64,000 nucleotides of DNA, taken from assembly GCF_013409045.1 (NCBI RefSeq), contig NZ_JACCBT010000001.1, positions 8,038,669-8,102,668 of the forward strand. The letters run 5' to 3'. The DNA is from Actinomadura citrea (GTDB lineage: Bacteria > Actinomycetota > Actinomycetes > Streptosporangiales > Streptosporangiaceae). Made by a program: the position numbers and the translations under genes. Within the stretch, counting starts at the first letter, position 1; every line of letters starts with the position of its first letter. Below the pieces are notes generated by a model, which was not told the origin of the DNA, did not search any database, and saw nothing but the letters and a program-made list of their open reading frames with translations. This document shows positions 41,187 through 49,952 of the stretch, piece after piece.

Positions 41187-42017
41187 TCAGTTACCGCCGC
41201 CCGTGCCTGGGCCCGGGGTGCCGGTTCCGGGGACGGGCTGGACGCCGCCGCCGTCCGGCCCCTCGGGCGCCGCGGGCGGCACCGAGACGTTCGTACCGGG
41301 CGGGATCAGCGCGAGCGCGACCGTCCCGGCCGAGGCGGCCTGCGTCACCCGCGCCGCGTCCGTCGGGAGCACGGCGACGTCGACGCTCGTCTGCTCCGAG
41401 CGCAGCCGCGTCGGGCCGCCGTCGTCCCCGCCGCCGACGTTCAGCACGACCGCGTCCCGCGCGAGGACGGTCCCGGCGCGCGGCCCGCCGCCCGTCCCGC
41501 CGCCGACCGCGAAGAGGGTGACGTGCGCGCCGCGCGAGACGTCGCCGGAGGGCATCTGGCCCGGCTTGAGAGCGAGCCCGACGACGAGCCGGCCGCTGGC
41601 GGGCGCGTCGGCCGGGCTGATCATGGAGTTGGTCAGCAGCGCGCCCTTGACCAGCGGGACGGCCGCGAAGTACCGGCTCACCTTCGCCCGCTCGGTCCAC
41701 TTGAGGTACTGGATGCCGGTGTCGCCGATCTGCACCTCTTCGAGGGCGCTCGCCGGGATCCGCTGCCCGGCCGCGACCGGCTGGGCGATCCGGATCGCCG
41801 ACACCCGCTCGCCGCTGGCCATCACGAGGTAGGCGCTGGCGAGGGCGCCGCCGAGGATCAGCAGCACCGCGAGCGCGGCGAGCGCCGGTTTGCGCTCGCG
41901 CGACGACGCGGGGAGCCGCTGCCCGCCCGAGGTGCCGAGCCCCGACCGTCCGAGTCCCGTCCCACCGGACGAGCCCGCCGTGCCGCCGCCGGAGATGGTC
42001 GACTGGTTGGCCTTCAT
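41187..42017 (-). CDS. cpaB: CpaB/RcpC-like SAF-domain protein of the pilus cluster
   Basis: The 276-aa product has a Ser/Gly-rich N-terminus, one helix (about 50-70, ALAALAVLLILGGALASA), then an SAF domain (about 80-150; VAAGQRIPASALEEVQI) and an RcpC-like beta domain (GAHVTLFAVGG). It ends in a Gly/Pro-rich tail. In Tad systems CpaB/RcpC sits in the periplasm. ATG 42017 or GTG 42029 could be the start; GGAAGGAG is 3 nt from the GTG and 15 nt from the ATG, so neither is ideal. It is the first gene of the minus-strand pilus operon. Confidence 0.85.
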   Translation of the reverse strand: MKANQSTISGGGTAGSSGGTGLGRSGLGTSGGQRLPASSRERKPALAALAVLLILGGALASAYLVMASGERVSAIRIAQPVAAGQRIPASALEEVQIGDTGIQYLKWTERAKVSRYFAAVPLVKGALLTNSMISPADAPASGRLVVGLALKPGQMPSGDVSRGAHVTLFAVGGGTGGGPRAGTVLARDAVVLNVGGGDDGGPTRLRSEQTSVDVAVLPTDAARVTQAASAGTVALALIPPGTNVSVPPAAPEGPDGGGVQPVPGTGTPGPGTGGGN

Positions 42018-42254
42018 CGCGCTGCCCACGCGCTCCTTCCCGCCCTGACGCGGCCCCGTCCCACCGGAGTCCGCGTCTTCGAGCGATCCATGCTCGCGGG
42101 GGTGGAGAGGCCGCGTCAATGGATTCGCGGGAGCCAAGCGCCTCCATATCCGAGCAGACGGCGATGACCTGCGAATTCACGGATCACATGACTACTTACC
42201 ACCAGTCACATCTGTCACTGACCCCCGCCCGGACGGTCCGGAAGCCCCGCCGGG

Positions 42255-42956
42255 TCACGGCTCCAGGCCGACGAGGCGTGCGAGCAGGGTCATCGTGTGG
42301 TCGAAATAGGCGGCCCGTTCCTCGATCACGTTGTTGTACTGGCCGAACAATTCGAAGCTGACGGTCCCGTACAAAGCGGCCCACGCGGTGAACGCCCGCG
42401 CCATGACGTCGTCGGGGACGTCCATGGGGAGCATCGCGCGTGCGCGGGCCATGTCCTCGGCGCTGGCGGGCGGGGGCGGCGGGCAGGGCCCGGCGGGGTC
42501 GAGCGCGCCGGCCGCGTGCGCCTCGGAGACGATCCGGGACATCACGACGGTGTCGCGCATGGCGGCGGGGACGGTGTCCTCCGGGGCCTTGTAGCCGGGC
42601 ACCGGCGACCCGTAGAGCAGCGCGTACTCGTGCGGGTGCGCGAGGGCCCACTCCCGGACGGCCCTGCACACGGCGAGCCAGCGTCCGCCGTGGCGTTCCG
42701 CTCCGGCCTTCGCGTCCGCGCGCTCGACGGCCTCGCCGACCGCGTTGTATCCGTCGATGATCAGCGCGGTCAGCAGGTCGTCGCGGCTCGGGAAGTACCG
42801 GTAGATCGCCGACGACACCATGCCCATCTCGCGGGCGACCGCGCGCAGCGACAGCCCCGCGGCGCCCTCGGTGGCGAGCTGCCGCCTCGCGATCTCGGTG
42901 ATCTCCCGGACCAGCTCCGCCCGGACCCGCTCGCGCGCCGTCTGCCCCGCGCCCAT
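42255..42956 (-). CDS. TetR family transcriptional regulator
   Basis: The 233-aa repressor has an N-terminal HTH (about 12-58; ITEIARRQLATEGAAGLSLR, VSSAIYRYFPSRDDLL) and a C-terminal ligand domain of the TetR_C_13/WHG type (WALAHPHEYALLYGSPVPGY). ATG 42956 has an ideal GAGGAGG site 5 nt upstream. It is divergent from the epimerase gene, with two palindromic operators in the 180-bp gap, so it probably represses that gene and perhaps itself. Confidence 0.9.
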   Translation of the reverse strand: MGAGQTARERVRAELVREITEIARRQLATEGAAGLSLRAVAREMGMVSSAIYRYFPSRDDLLTALIIDGYNAVGEAVERADAKAGAERHGGRWLAVCRAVREWALAHPHEYALLYGSPVPGYKAPEDTVPAAMRDTVVMSRIVSEAHAAGALDPAGPCPPPPPASAEDMARARAMLPMDVPDDVMARAFTAWAALYGTVSFELFGQYNNVIEERAAYFDHTMTLLARLVGLEP

Positions 42957-43057
42957 GCCCACCTCCTCGGGGACGGTCTCCGGCCGCCCCCTCGCTCTGC
43001 CCGTCTCCCCGGAGGCTAGCAGAGCGCCGCGCTCATCCAAGAGCGGCGAGCTATCGC

Positions 43058-43106
43058 GAGAGCACTGCTCTTGACAACATCGCTCTCTATGGAGAGCATT
43101 GCTCTC
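43058..43106. promoter_or_regulatory. Two TetR-type operators overlapping the epimerase promoter
   Basis: GAGAGCA-C-TGCTCTT (43058-43072) and the perfect palindrome GAGAGCA-T-TGCTCTC (43092-43106) are near-identical 15-bp sites with centres 34 bp apart. They overlap the -35 TTGACA (43071-43076) and the -10 candidate GAGCAT (43094-43099, 17-bp spacing). A bound repressor dimer at each would block the promoter. A half-site GAGCACTGC follows downstream. Confidence 0.75.
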
Positions 43107-43135
43107 GTAACGGAGCACTGCATCGCAAGGAGAGC

Positions 43136-44080
43136 ATGATGGGCAAGCACGTGATCGTCGGAGCCGGGCAGGTCGGGACGCACCTCGCCGAACTGCTGAC
43201 CGGGCGGGGGCTCGACGTGGCCGTCGTGACGCGGTCCGGGTCGGGCCCGGACGGGGTCGAGCGGATCGCGGCGGACGTCGCCGACCGGGAGCGCCTCACC
43301 CGGATCGCCAAGGGGGCCGACGCGCTCTACAACTGCGTCAACCCGCAGTACCACCGGTGGGCGCAGGACTGGCCGCCGATGGCCGCGTCCTTCCTCGGGG
43401 CCGCCGAGGACACCGGGGCCGTCCTCGTGACGCTGAGCTGCCTGTACGGGTACGGGCCGGTGGACGGGCCGATGACCGAGGACCTGCCCCTCGCCGCGAC
43501 CGGCACCAAGGGACGGGTGCGGGCGAAGATGTGGAAGGACGCCCTCGCCGCGCACGAGGCGGGCCGCGCCAGGGTCACCGAGCTGCGCGGATCCGACTAC
43601 TACGGGCCGCGCAGCACCGACCAGGCGTACATCGGCGAGTCGCGGTTCGTGAAGCCGCTGCTGGCGGGCCGGCGCGTCCCGTACTTCAGCGACCCGTCCG
43701 TCCCGCACGCGTGGACGTACCTGCCGGACGTCGCGGAGGCCCTCGCCATCGCCGGGACGGACGAGCGCGCCTGGGGACGGCCCTGGCACGTCCCCACCGG
43801 CCCGGCGGTGTCCACGGTCGAGGTCGGCGAGCGGCTGTGCGAGATCGCGGGGGCGCCGGCGCCGCGCATCCGCGAGGTGCCCCGCGCGGTCTTCCACGCG
43901 GCCGGGTACCTCTCGCCGATGCTCCGGGAGTTGCGGGAGACCCGGTACCAGTTCGACAAGCCCTACATCCTGGACTCTTCGGCGTTCGAGTCGACTTTCG
44001 GGATGGCTCCGACGCCGCTGGACGACGCCCTGAAGACGGTCGTGTCGGCTTCCCGGATGGCGGAGGGGGCGGGTAATTAA
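43136..44080 (+). CDS. NAD-dependent epimerase/dehydratase (extended SDR-like)
   Basis: The 314-aa protein has HVIVGAGQVGTHLAELL (a GxGxxG Rossmann loop) and NCVNPQYHRW. SCLYGYGP holds the active-site Ser and Tyr-like region, and TELRGSDYYGPRST is typical of extended SDRs. The canonical YxxxK is not clear; Lys in AKMWKDAL may take that place, so catalysis may differ from textbook SDRs. ATG 43136 and ATG 43139 both follow AAGGAG; the second is better spaced. Expression is probably induced when the divergent TetR protein releases its operators. Confidence 0.82.
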   Translation: MMGKHVIVGAGQVGTHLAELLTGRGLDVAVVTRSGSGPDGVERIAADVADRERLTRIAKGADALYNCVNPQYHRWAQDWPPMAASFLGAAEDTGAVLVTLSCLYGYGPVDGPMTEDLPLAATGTKGRVRAKMWKDALAAHEAGRARVTELRGSDYYGPRSTDQAYIGESRFVKPLLAGRRVPYFSDPSVPHAWTYLPDVAEALAIAGTDERAWGRPWHVPTGPAVSTVEVGERLCEIAGAPAPRIREVPRAVFHAAGYLSPMLRELRETRYQFDKPYILDSSAFESTFGMAPTPLDDALKTVVSASRMAEGAGN

Positions 44081-44118
44081 GCTAGGCCCGGTTGTCCCGA
44101 GGACGTCGGAGGGCTCGG

Positions 44119-47100
44119 ATGCGGATCTCGTTCACGGCACTGACCGGTGGAGGCCCCCGCGACGTCGTGCTGAACCTCGACTCCGAGGCCACCGTCGACG
44201 GCGTCGCCCAGACGCTCGCCGCCACGCTGGACGGCCGTCCCGCCGTGCCCGCGCCGCGCTTCTCCAAGGACGCGCTGCTGTCCAGGGGCGCGCGCAAGGC
44301 CCTCTGGATGGACGGCCGCATGCTGGACCCGCAGGCGCTGGCGGTGAAGGAGCTGCGGGACGGCGCCGTCGTGGCGGTCGAGCGGCGCGGCGCCGCCGCG
44401 ACCGTGCTGACCGAGCCGACCGGGCTGGTCGAGGTGCGCGTCGTCGGCGGCCCCGCGGCCGGGTCCGTGCACCGGCTGGGGCTCGGCGTCTGCACGATCG
44501 GGTCCGGGCACGACGTCGACGTGGTGCTGGACGACCCGTCCGTCCCGGCCCGGTCCCTGCGGCTCACGGTCGAGCGCGCGGCCGTCCAGGTCGAGGCGTC
44601 CGCCCTGACGATGCAGGGGGCGGTCGTGCTGGACGGGACGCCTCTCGGCGCGAAGACGGCGTGGCCGATGGGCGCGCTGCTGACGGTGGGGGCCAGCGTG
44701 CTGGCCCTCGCGCCGTGCGCCGCCCCCGACACCCATCTGGAGCCGCTGCCCGAGGGCGGCCTCGCGTTCAACCGGCCGCCGCGGCTGAACCGGCCACGGC
44801 GGGCGCGGACGCTGGAGGTCCCGAAGCGTCCCGAGCGCAACCCGCGCGAGCGGCTCCGGCTCTTCGGCGCGCTGCTGTTCTCGGCGTTCGGGCTCGCCAT
44901 GGCGTTCGGGCTCGGCCAGTGGTGGTGGGCGCTGTTCGCGCTGGCCTGGCCGGTGATGACGCTCGGCGAGTGGCTCGGCGACCGGATGCACGGCCGCAAG
45001 TCCTACAAGAAGTCGCTGAAGGAGTACCACCGCAAGGCGGGCGAGTTCGACGGCGAGCTGGAGCGGCTGCGGCGCGAGGACGAGGCCGAGCGCCGCGCGC
45101 TGCACCCCGACCCCGCCGAGGTCCTGCTCACCGCGACGGGCCCGCGGCGCCGCCTGTGGGAGCGCCGCCGCGACGACCCCGACGTCCTCCACCTGCGGGT
45201 GGGCCTCGCCGACCTGCCCGCCCGCATCGAGCTGACCGGGGACACCGAGGCGGCGGGCGGCCCCGGAGACGGGCAGGCGGGGCCCGAGGAGCCGTCCTCC
45301 CACGGCGGGAACGGGATCCGGGTCCCGAAGGCCCGGCAGGTCCCGGTGGTGCTGCCCCTCACCGAGCTGGGCGTCATCGGCCTGACCGGGCCCCGGCACG
45401 CCTCGCGCGCCCTGGCCCGCTGGCTGGTCGCGCAGGCCGCCGCGCTGCACAGCCCCCGCGACCTGGCCATCGTCGTGCTGTCCGCGGACCAGAACGCCGG
45501 GCACGAGTGGAACTGGGTGCGCTGGCTGCCGCACTGCGCGCCGCGCGAGGGCGAGGACTGCGTGGCCCTCGTCGGCACCGACCCCGAGTCGGCGGCGCAC
45601 CGCGTCACCGAACTGGCGATCCGGGTGACCGAGCGGCGGCGGGCCGCGCAGGCCGAGTCGTCGTTCTTCGGGCAGGGCGCCCGGCCGGCCGACGGCGCCC
45701 CGTACAACATCCTGATCGTCCTGGACGGCGCCCGCGCGCTGCGCCGCATCCCCGGGATGCCGATGCTGCTGTCGCGCGGCCCCGAGTACGGGCTCTACGC
45801 CGTCTGCGTGGACGACGAGGAGCGGATGCTCCCCGAGGAGTGCCGCGCCGTCGCCGCCTGGGACACGCAGCGGCACTCGACGATGCTGCTCCAGGGGCAG
45901 GGCCTGGACGTCCTCGGCCCCGTCCTGGCCGACCAGGTGTCCGCGACCTGGACCGACCGGGTGGCGCGCGCGCTGGCCCCCGTCCGGGACGTCTCCCGCG
46001 AGGACGCCGAGGACTCGCTCCCGGCCGAGGTGCGGCTCCTGGACGTCCTCGACATGCCGGAGCCCACGGCCGAGCACGTCCTGCAGTCGTGGAGCAGGAC
46101 GGGCGGGCGGACGACCCGCGTCCCCGTCGGCCTCGCCTCGGGCGGCCGCTACGAGATCGACCTGCGCGTGGACGGCCCCCACGGCCTCATCGCCGGGACC
46201 ACGGGCGCGGGCAAGTCGGAACTGCTCCAGACCCTCATCGCCTCGCTCGCCGTGGCGAACCGCCCCGACGAGATGACGTTCGTCCTCATCGACTACAAGG
46301 GCGGCGCGGCGTTCAAGGACTGCGCGAACCTCCCCCACACCGTCGGCATGGTCACCGACCTGGACGGCCACGCCACCGAGCGCGCCCTGGAGTCGCTCGC
46401 CGCCGAGCTCCGCCGCCGCGAGGAGATCCTGCTCGGCGCGGGCGCCAAGGACATCGACGACTACGACGACCTGCGGCCGGCCGATCCGGGGCTGCCGGCC
46501 ATGCCGCGGCTCGTCCTCGTCATCGACGAGTTCGCCGCCATGGTCACCGAGCTGCCCGACTTCGTCGCCGGCCTGGTCGACATCGGCCGCCGGGGCCGCT
46601 CCCTCGGCGTCCACCTGATCCTCGCCACGCAGCGTCCCGCCGGGGTCGTGACCGCCGACATCCGCGCCAACACCAACCTGCGCATCGCGCTGCGCGTCAC
46701 CGACCCCGACGAGTCCGCCGACGTCCTGGACTCCCCGGACGCGGCGCAGATCTCCAAGTCCACGCCCGGGCGCTGCTACGTCCGCTCCGGGGTGTCGTCG
46801 CCGCAGGCCGTCCAGTCGGCGCGGATCGGGGGCCGCCGCCCCGGCGCCGGAGCCGGGTCCGGCGGTCCGACCGTCCACCCGCTGCCGTGGCAGGGCCTCG
46901 GCCGTCCGCTGCCCGCGCCGCGCGAGGCGGCCGACGACGCGGTGCTCGCCACCGACCTCGGCGTGCTCGTCCAGGCGGTCGACGAGGCCGCCCGCCGCGC
47001 CGGGATCGCCCGGCAGCCGTCGCCGTGGCTGAGCCCGCTGCCCGAGCGCGTCGCGCTGGCGCCCCGCATCGCCGCGGGCGGCTCCGTCGTGGACGTCCCA

Positions 47101-48645
47101 CCGGTCCCGTTCGGCGTCACGGACCTGCCCGCCGTCCAGTCCCGCGAGGAGCTGACGCTCGACCTCGCGACCGGCGGCCACCTCTACGTCGCCGGGTCCG
47201 CGCAGTCGGGCCGCTCCACGGCGCTGCGCACGATCGCGGGATCCCTCGCGGGCGCCTGCTCCCCCTACGACGTGCACGTGTACGCCGTCGACTGCGGCGC
47301 GAACGCGCTGCTCCCGCTGGTCTCCCTGCCGCACTGCGGCGCCGTCGTGACCCGTGACCAGCTCGACCGCTGCGAGCGGCTCCTCGCCGCGCTCACCGCC
47401 GAGGTCGCCCGCCGCCAGCAGGTGCTCGCCGAGGCGGGGTTCTCCTCGCTCGCCGAGCAGCGCGCCGCCGTCGCCGCCACCGACCGCCTCCCGTGGATGG
47501 TCCTGCTCCTCGACCGCTGGGAGGGCTTCCTCGGCGCGTTCGAGCACTACGACTACGGACGCCTCGTGGACCAGGTCGTCCGGCTGCTGCGCGAGGGCGC
47601 CGCGGCCGGCCTGCGCGCCGTGTTCACCGGAGACCGCTCCGGTCTCGGCGGCCAGGTCTCCACCGTCTTCGACCGCCGCCTCATCCTGCGCATGGCCGAC
47701 CCGAACGACTACGGGTACGGCGGCCTGCAGGACAGGCAGATCCCGGCCGAGATGCCGCCCGGCCGCGCCCTGGAGCCCGCCGGGCCCGGCGCGCCGCCCC
47801 GCGAGTCGCAGATCGCGCTCCTCGGGGACGACGCGTCCGGCGCGTCCCAGGTCGCGGCCCTCCAGGAGATCGCCCGCGCCTGCGTGTCCCGCTACGGCCG
47901 GCTGCCGCGCCGCCGGGGTCCCCTGCACGTGGACGAGCTGCCCGTCCGCGTCACCTACCGGGAGGCGATGTCGCTCGACCCGGAGTTCCTGGCCCCGTCG
48001 GCGCTGTGGGCATTGGTCGGCGTCGGCGGCGACACGCTCGCGCCCGTCGGGATCGACCTGCTGGGCGAGGGCCCGGGGTTCGCCGTCGCCGGGCCGCCCC
48101 GCTCGGGCCGCTCGACGACGCTGCGGACGATCGTCCAGTCGCTGCTCGACCCCGCGGTCGGCGGCGGGCTCGTGCCGGTCGTCCTGGTCACTCCGCGCCG
48201 CTCCCCGCTCCGCCTGCTGTCGGGCCGGCCCGGCGTGCTCGGCGTGCTCACCTCCGACGCCGACGCCGGCGACCTGGAACGCGCGATCGGAGACGAGCAC
48301 CGCTACACCGTGGTCGTGGACGACGCCGAACTCCTGGACGAGACCGAGCTGGACGAGGCCCTGACCGACGTCCTGCGCACCGCCCGCGACGGGGAGCACG
48401 CCGTCGTCATCGGCGGCACCACCGACGATCTGGGCCGCGGCTACCGGGGCTTCCTGTCCGACACCCGGCGCTCCCGGTCGGGCGTCCTGCTGTCGGTGGA
48501 CTCGCCGGACGACGGCGACCTGTTCGGGCTCCGCCTGCCCCGCAACGCGCCGCTGGGCGGGCCCACCGGGCGCGGCCTGTTCGTCGCCGCGGGCGCCACC
48601 ACCCGGATCCAGGTGGCGCTTCCGCCTCCGGTCAGCGCCGACTGA
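44119..48645 (+). CDS. FHA-FtsK/SpoIIIE type VII secretion ATPase (EssC/EccC-like)
   Basis: The 1508-aa membrane ATPase resembles EssC of Firmicutes type VII systems: an N-terminal beta domain (about 1-95), an FHA domain (about 100-205; VEVRVVGGPAAGSVHRLG), two helices (about 255-290), then FtsK/SpoIIIE ATPase domains. Domain 1 has a full Walker A (GTTGAGKSELLQ, about 693) and Walker B LVLVIDEFAAM. Domains 2 and 3 have GSAQSGRST (about 1025) and GPPRSGRST (about 1324), with Arg replacing the Walker Lys, so only the first ATPase looks fully competent. GGAGGG precedes ATG 44119. A WXG100 gene faces it downstream. Confidence 0.9.
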   Translation: MRISFTALTGGGPRDVVLNLDSEATVDGVAQTLAATLDGRPAVPAPRFSKDALLSRGARKALWMDGRMLDPQALAVKELRDGAVVAVERRGAAATVLTEPTGLVEVRVVGGPAAGSVHRLGLGVCTIGSGHDVDVVLDDPSVPARSLRLTVERAAVQVEASALTMQGAVVLDGTPLGAKTAWPMGALLTVGASVLALAPCAAPDTHLEPLPEGGLAFNRPPRLNRPRRARTLEVPKRPERNPRERLRLFGALLFSAFGLAMAFGLGQWWWALFALAWPVMTLGEWLGDRMHGRKSYKKSLKEYHRKAGEFDGELERLRREDEAERRALHPDPAEVLLTATGPRRRLWERRRDDPDVLHLRVGLADLPARIELTGDTEAAGGPGDGQAGPEEPSSHGGNGIRVPKARQVPVVLPLTELGVIGLTGPRHASRALARWLVAQAAALHSPRDLAIVVLSADQNAGHEWNWVRWLPHCAPREGEDCVALVGTDPESAAHRVTELAIRVTERRRAAQAESSFFGQGARPADGAPYNILIVLDGARALRRIPGMPMLLSRGPEYGLYAVCVDDEERMLPEECRAVAAWDTQRHSTMLLQGQGLDVLGPVLADQVSATWTDRVARALAPVRDVSREDAEDSLPAEVRLLDVLDMPEPTAEHVLQSWSRTGGRTTRVPVGLASGGRYEIDLRVDGPHGLIAGTTGAGKSELLQTLIASLAVANRPDEMTFVLIDYKGGAAFKDCANLPHTVGMVTDLDGHATERALESLAAELRRREEILLGAGAKDIDDYDDLRPADPGLPAMPRLVLVIDEFAAMVTELPDFVAGLVDIGRRGRSLGVHLILATQRPAGVVTADIRANTNLRIALRVTDPDESADVLDSPDAAQISKSTPGRCYVRSGVSSPQAVQSARIGGRRPGAGAGSGGPTVHPLPWQGLGRPLPAPREAADDAVLATDLGVLVQAVDEAARRAGIARQPSPWLSPLPERVALAPRIAAGGSVVDVPPVPFGVTDLPAVQSREELTLDLATGGHLYVAGSAQSGRSTALRTIAGSLAGACSPYDVHVYAVDCGANALLPLVSLPHCGAVVTRDQLDRCERLLAALTAEVARRQQVLAEAGFSSLAEQRAAVAATDRLPWMVLLLDRWEGFLGAFEHYDYGRLVDQVVRLLREGAAAGLRAVFTGDRSGLGGQVSTVFDRRLILRMADPNDYGYGGLQDRQIPAEMPPGRALEPAGPGAPPRESQIALLGDDASGASQVAALQEIARACVSRYGRLPRRRGPLHVDELPVRVTYREAMSLDPEFLAPSALWALVGVGGDTLAPVGIDLLGEGPGFAVAGPPRSGRSTTLRTIVQSLLDPAVGGGLVPVVLVTPRRSPLRLLSGRPGVLGVLTSDADAGDLERAIGDEHRYTVVVDDAELLDETELDEALTDVLRTARDGEHAVVIGGTTDDLGRGYRGFLSDTRRSRSGVLLSVDSPDDGDLFGLRLPRNAPLGGPTGRGLFVAAGATTRIQVALPPPVSAD

Positions 48646-48652
48646 TCGCCTT

Positions 48653-48675
48653 CGCCCGGCGTTCCTCGCCGGGCG
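48653..48675 (+). terminator. Terminator hairpin after the FtsK-like gene
   Basis: CGCCCGGCG and its exact complement form a 9-bp stem with loop TTCCT, 7 nt after the stop codon. Confidence 0.7.
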
Positions 48676-48727
48676 AGGAAAGCCCGGCAGGGAAACGCCG
48701 GGCGAGAAAGGCCGGGCAGAGAAAGAG
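48676..48727. repeat. Degenerate GCCGGGC-GAGAAAG repeats
   Basis: Three imperfect copies of a GCCGGGC(A/G)GAGAAAG-like unit follow the hairpin at 48653. Each carries the GCCGGGC arm of that hairpin, so they look like partial duplications of it. No coding signal. Confidence 0.5.
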
Positions 48728-48764
48728 GCGGGTCCCGGCCTCGGGGGGATGGGCCGGGACCCGC
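48728..48764. terminator. Bidirectional terminator between FtsK-like and WXG100 genes
   Basis: GCGGGTCCCGGCC and its exact complement form a 13-bp stem with an 11-nt loop, 14 nt from the stop of the convergent WXG100 gene. Confidence 0.8.
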
Positions 48765-48777
48765 GGTTCGCGGAGGC

Positions 48778-49047
48778 TCAGCGCGTGGCGGCCTCGATGT
48801 TCTGCTGGGACCGGCGGATGTCCTGGCTGCCCTGTTCGAGGGCGACGGCCATCTTGTCGAAGGCGGTCTTGGCCTCGGCCCAGGAGGCGCGGAAGCGGTC
48901 GGCCCCGGGGCCCCACCAGGCCGCGCTGCTGCTCACGGTGCGGCCGTTGAGGTCCTTGATGAGGGCGTCGAGGTTGCGGGAGTGCTTGCTGAAGATGCGG
49001 GACAGTTCCTCTAGCTCGCCCAGGTTGGCGCCGCGCTTGTCACCCAT
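48778..49047 (-). CDS. WXG100 family (Esx-like) secreted protein
   Basis: WXG100 proteins are small helical hairpins exported by type VII systems as dimers. The 89-aa product has two helices around the turn AWWGPGADRF, which holds the W-x-G motif at about residues 44-46. No clear YxxxD/E export motif is visible at the C-terminus (NIEAATR), so it may be the partner chain or a homodimer. ATG 49047 follows GAGGAAAGGG. It is convergent with the FHA-FtsK ATPase gene, the only type VII component seen here. Confidence 0.88.
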   Translation of the reverse strand: MGDKRGANLGELEELSRIFSKHSRNLDALIKDLNGRTVSSSAAWWGPGADRFRASWAEAKTAFDKMAVALEQGSQDIRRSQQNIEAATR

Positions 49048-49324
49048 CGCCCCGGCCCTTTCCTCGCTGATCGTTGGAACGTTTCCGGCCGCTACCGCAG
49101 GAATGGCGCCAGCTTACGCCCCACCGATCACATCCAGCCAGCGACCCCCGGTGCATCGCCCGTCGAAACGGTCACATTCCCGCCATCCCGGCCTGTCCGG
49201 ATGTGGCCAGCGAAGCCATGGTCACATGGCTTGTGACGAGCATCATTACTGTCCGTCAAGGGAGTTTCAGAGCGGTTTCCGGGCCCGAATGGAGGAGCGC
49301 GGCGAGAAAGGAGAAAACGGTGCG

Positions 49325-49876
49325 TCAGCGGCTCTCGCCGAGCGGGTCGTTCACCGGGTGGGCCCCCGGGTCCAGGACGCGTTCGCCGACCATGGTGATC
49401 TGCTCGCCGGTGGCGCGGAAGTCGAACCGGCGCCGCACGGACTGGGTGACCTTCCCGCGGCCCCCGCTGCCGTAGCGCATCTCGGTGTGCTCCACCGCCT
49501 CCAGCGTGATGCGGTCCCCCGTGCGGACGGCGCGGCCCCCGTCCAGGCGGGTGCGCGCGCCGGTGTAGGCGGGGCCGCCCTCGACGGGGGCGCGGTTGCG
49601 GGTCTCCAGCTCCCGGACGGCCTTCTCCTGCGACCGCACCAGCGACGGGGAGATCCGCACGCCGAGCACCTCCGTGGGCGCGGCGCGGGGCTCCCGGCCG
49701 CCCTTCTGGACGAGGGCCTGGGACCGGCGCGCCAGGTAGGAGTTCGCGGCGACGGTGAGCTGGCGGGTGACGTAGTCCTCCACCACAGGGGCGTCCCCGC
49801 GCACGCCGGACGAGGGCGCCAGCAGGCATGCGGCCAGGGCGACCGCCAGTCCGGCCCGGGGCCACGGGCGCACCAT
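49325..49876 (-). CDS. Secreted protein of unknown function
   Basis: The 183-aa product has a signal peptide (MVRPWPRAGLAVALAACLLA, likely processed near residue 27). The mature domain is about 150 residues, with alternating hydrophobic and charged segments: VEDYVTRQLTVAANSYL, LEAVEHTEMRYGSG and RRRFDFRATGEQITMVGE. It resembles small nuclear-transport-factor-like or immunity-type domains in pattern, but I do not recognise the family. ATG 49876 follows GGGAGAGG. It is downstream of two membrane-protein genes on the same strand. Confidence 0.65.
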   Translation of the reverse strand: MVRPWPRAGLAVALAACLLAPSSGVRGDAPVVEDYVTRQLTVAANSYLARRSQALVQKGGREPRAAPTEVLGVRISPSLVRSQEKAVRELETRNRAPVEGGPAYTGARTRLDGGRAVRTGDRITLEAVEHTEMRYGSGGRGKVTQSVRRRFDFRATGEQITMVGERVLDPGAHPVNDPLGESR

Positions 49877-49952
49877 CGGCCTCTCCCGCTGATCAATGGC
49901 TGGATGGATCCGAGCCGACATTACACGGCCGGGCCCCGGGAAGAACGCCGGT

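Noticed and set aside
44077..48399. 1440-codon open frame antisense to the FtsK-like ATPase gene
   Set aside because: It is a third-position GC shadow: the translation is low-complexity Arg/Gly/Val/Asp-rich, has no recognisable domain, and the sense strand has clear Walker motifs.
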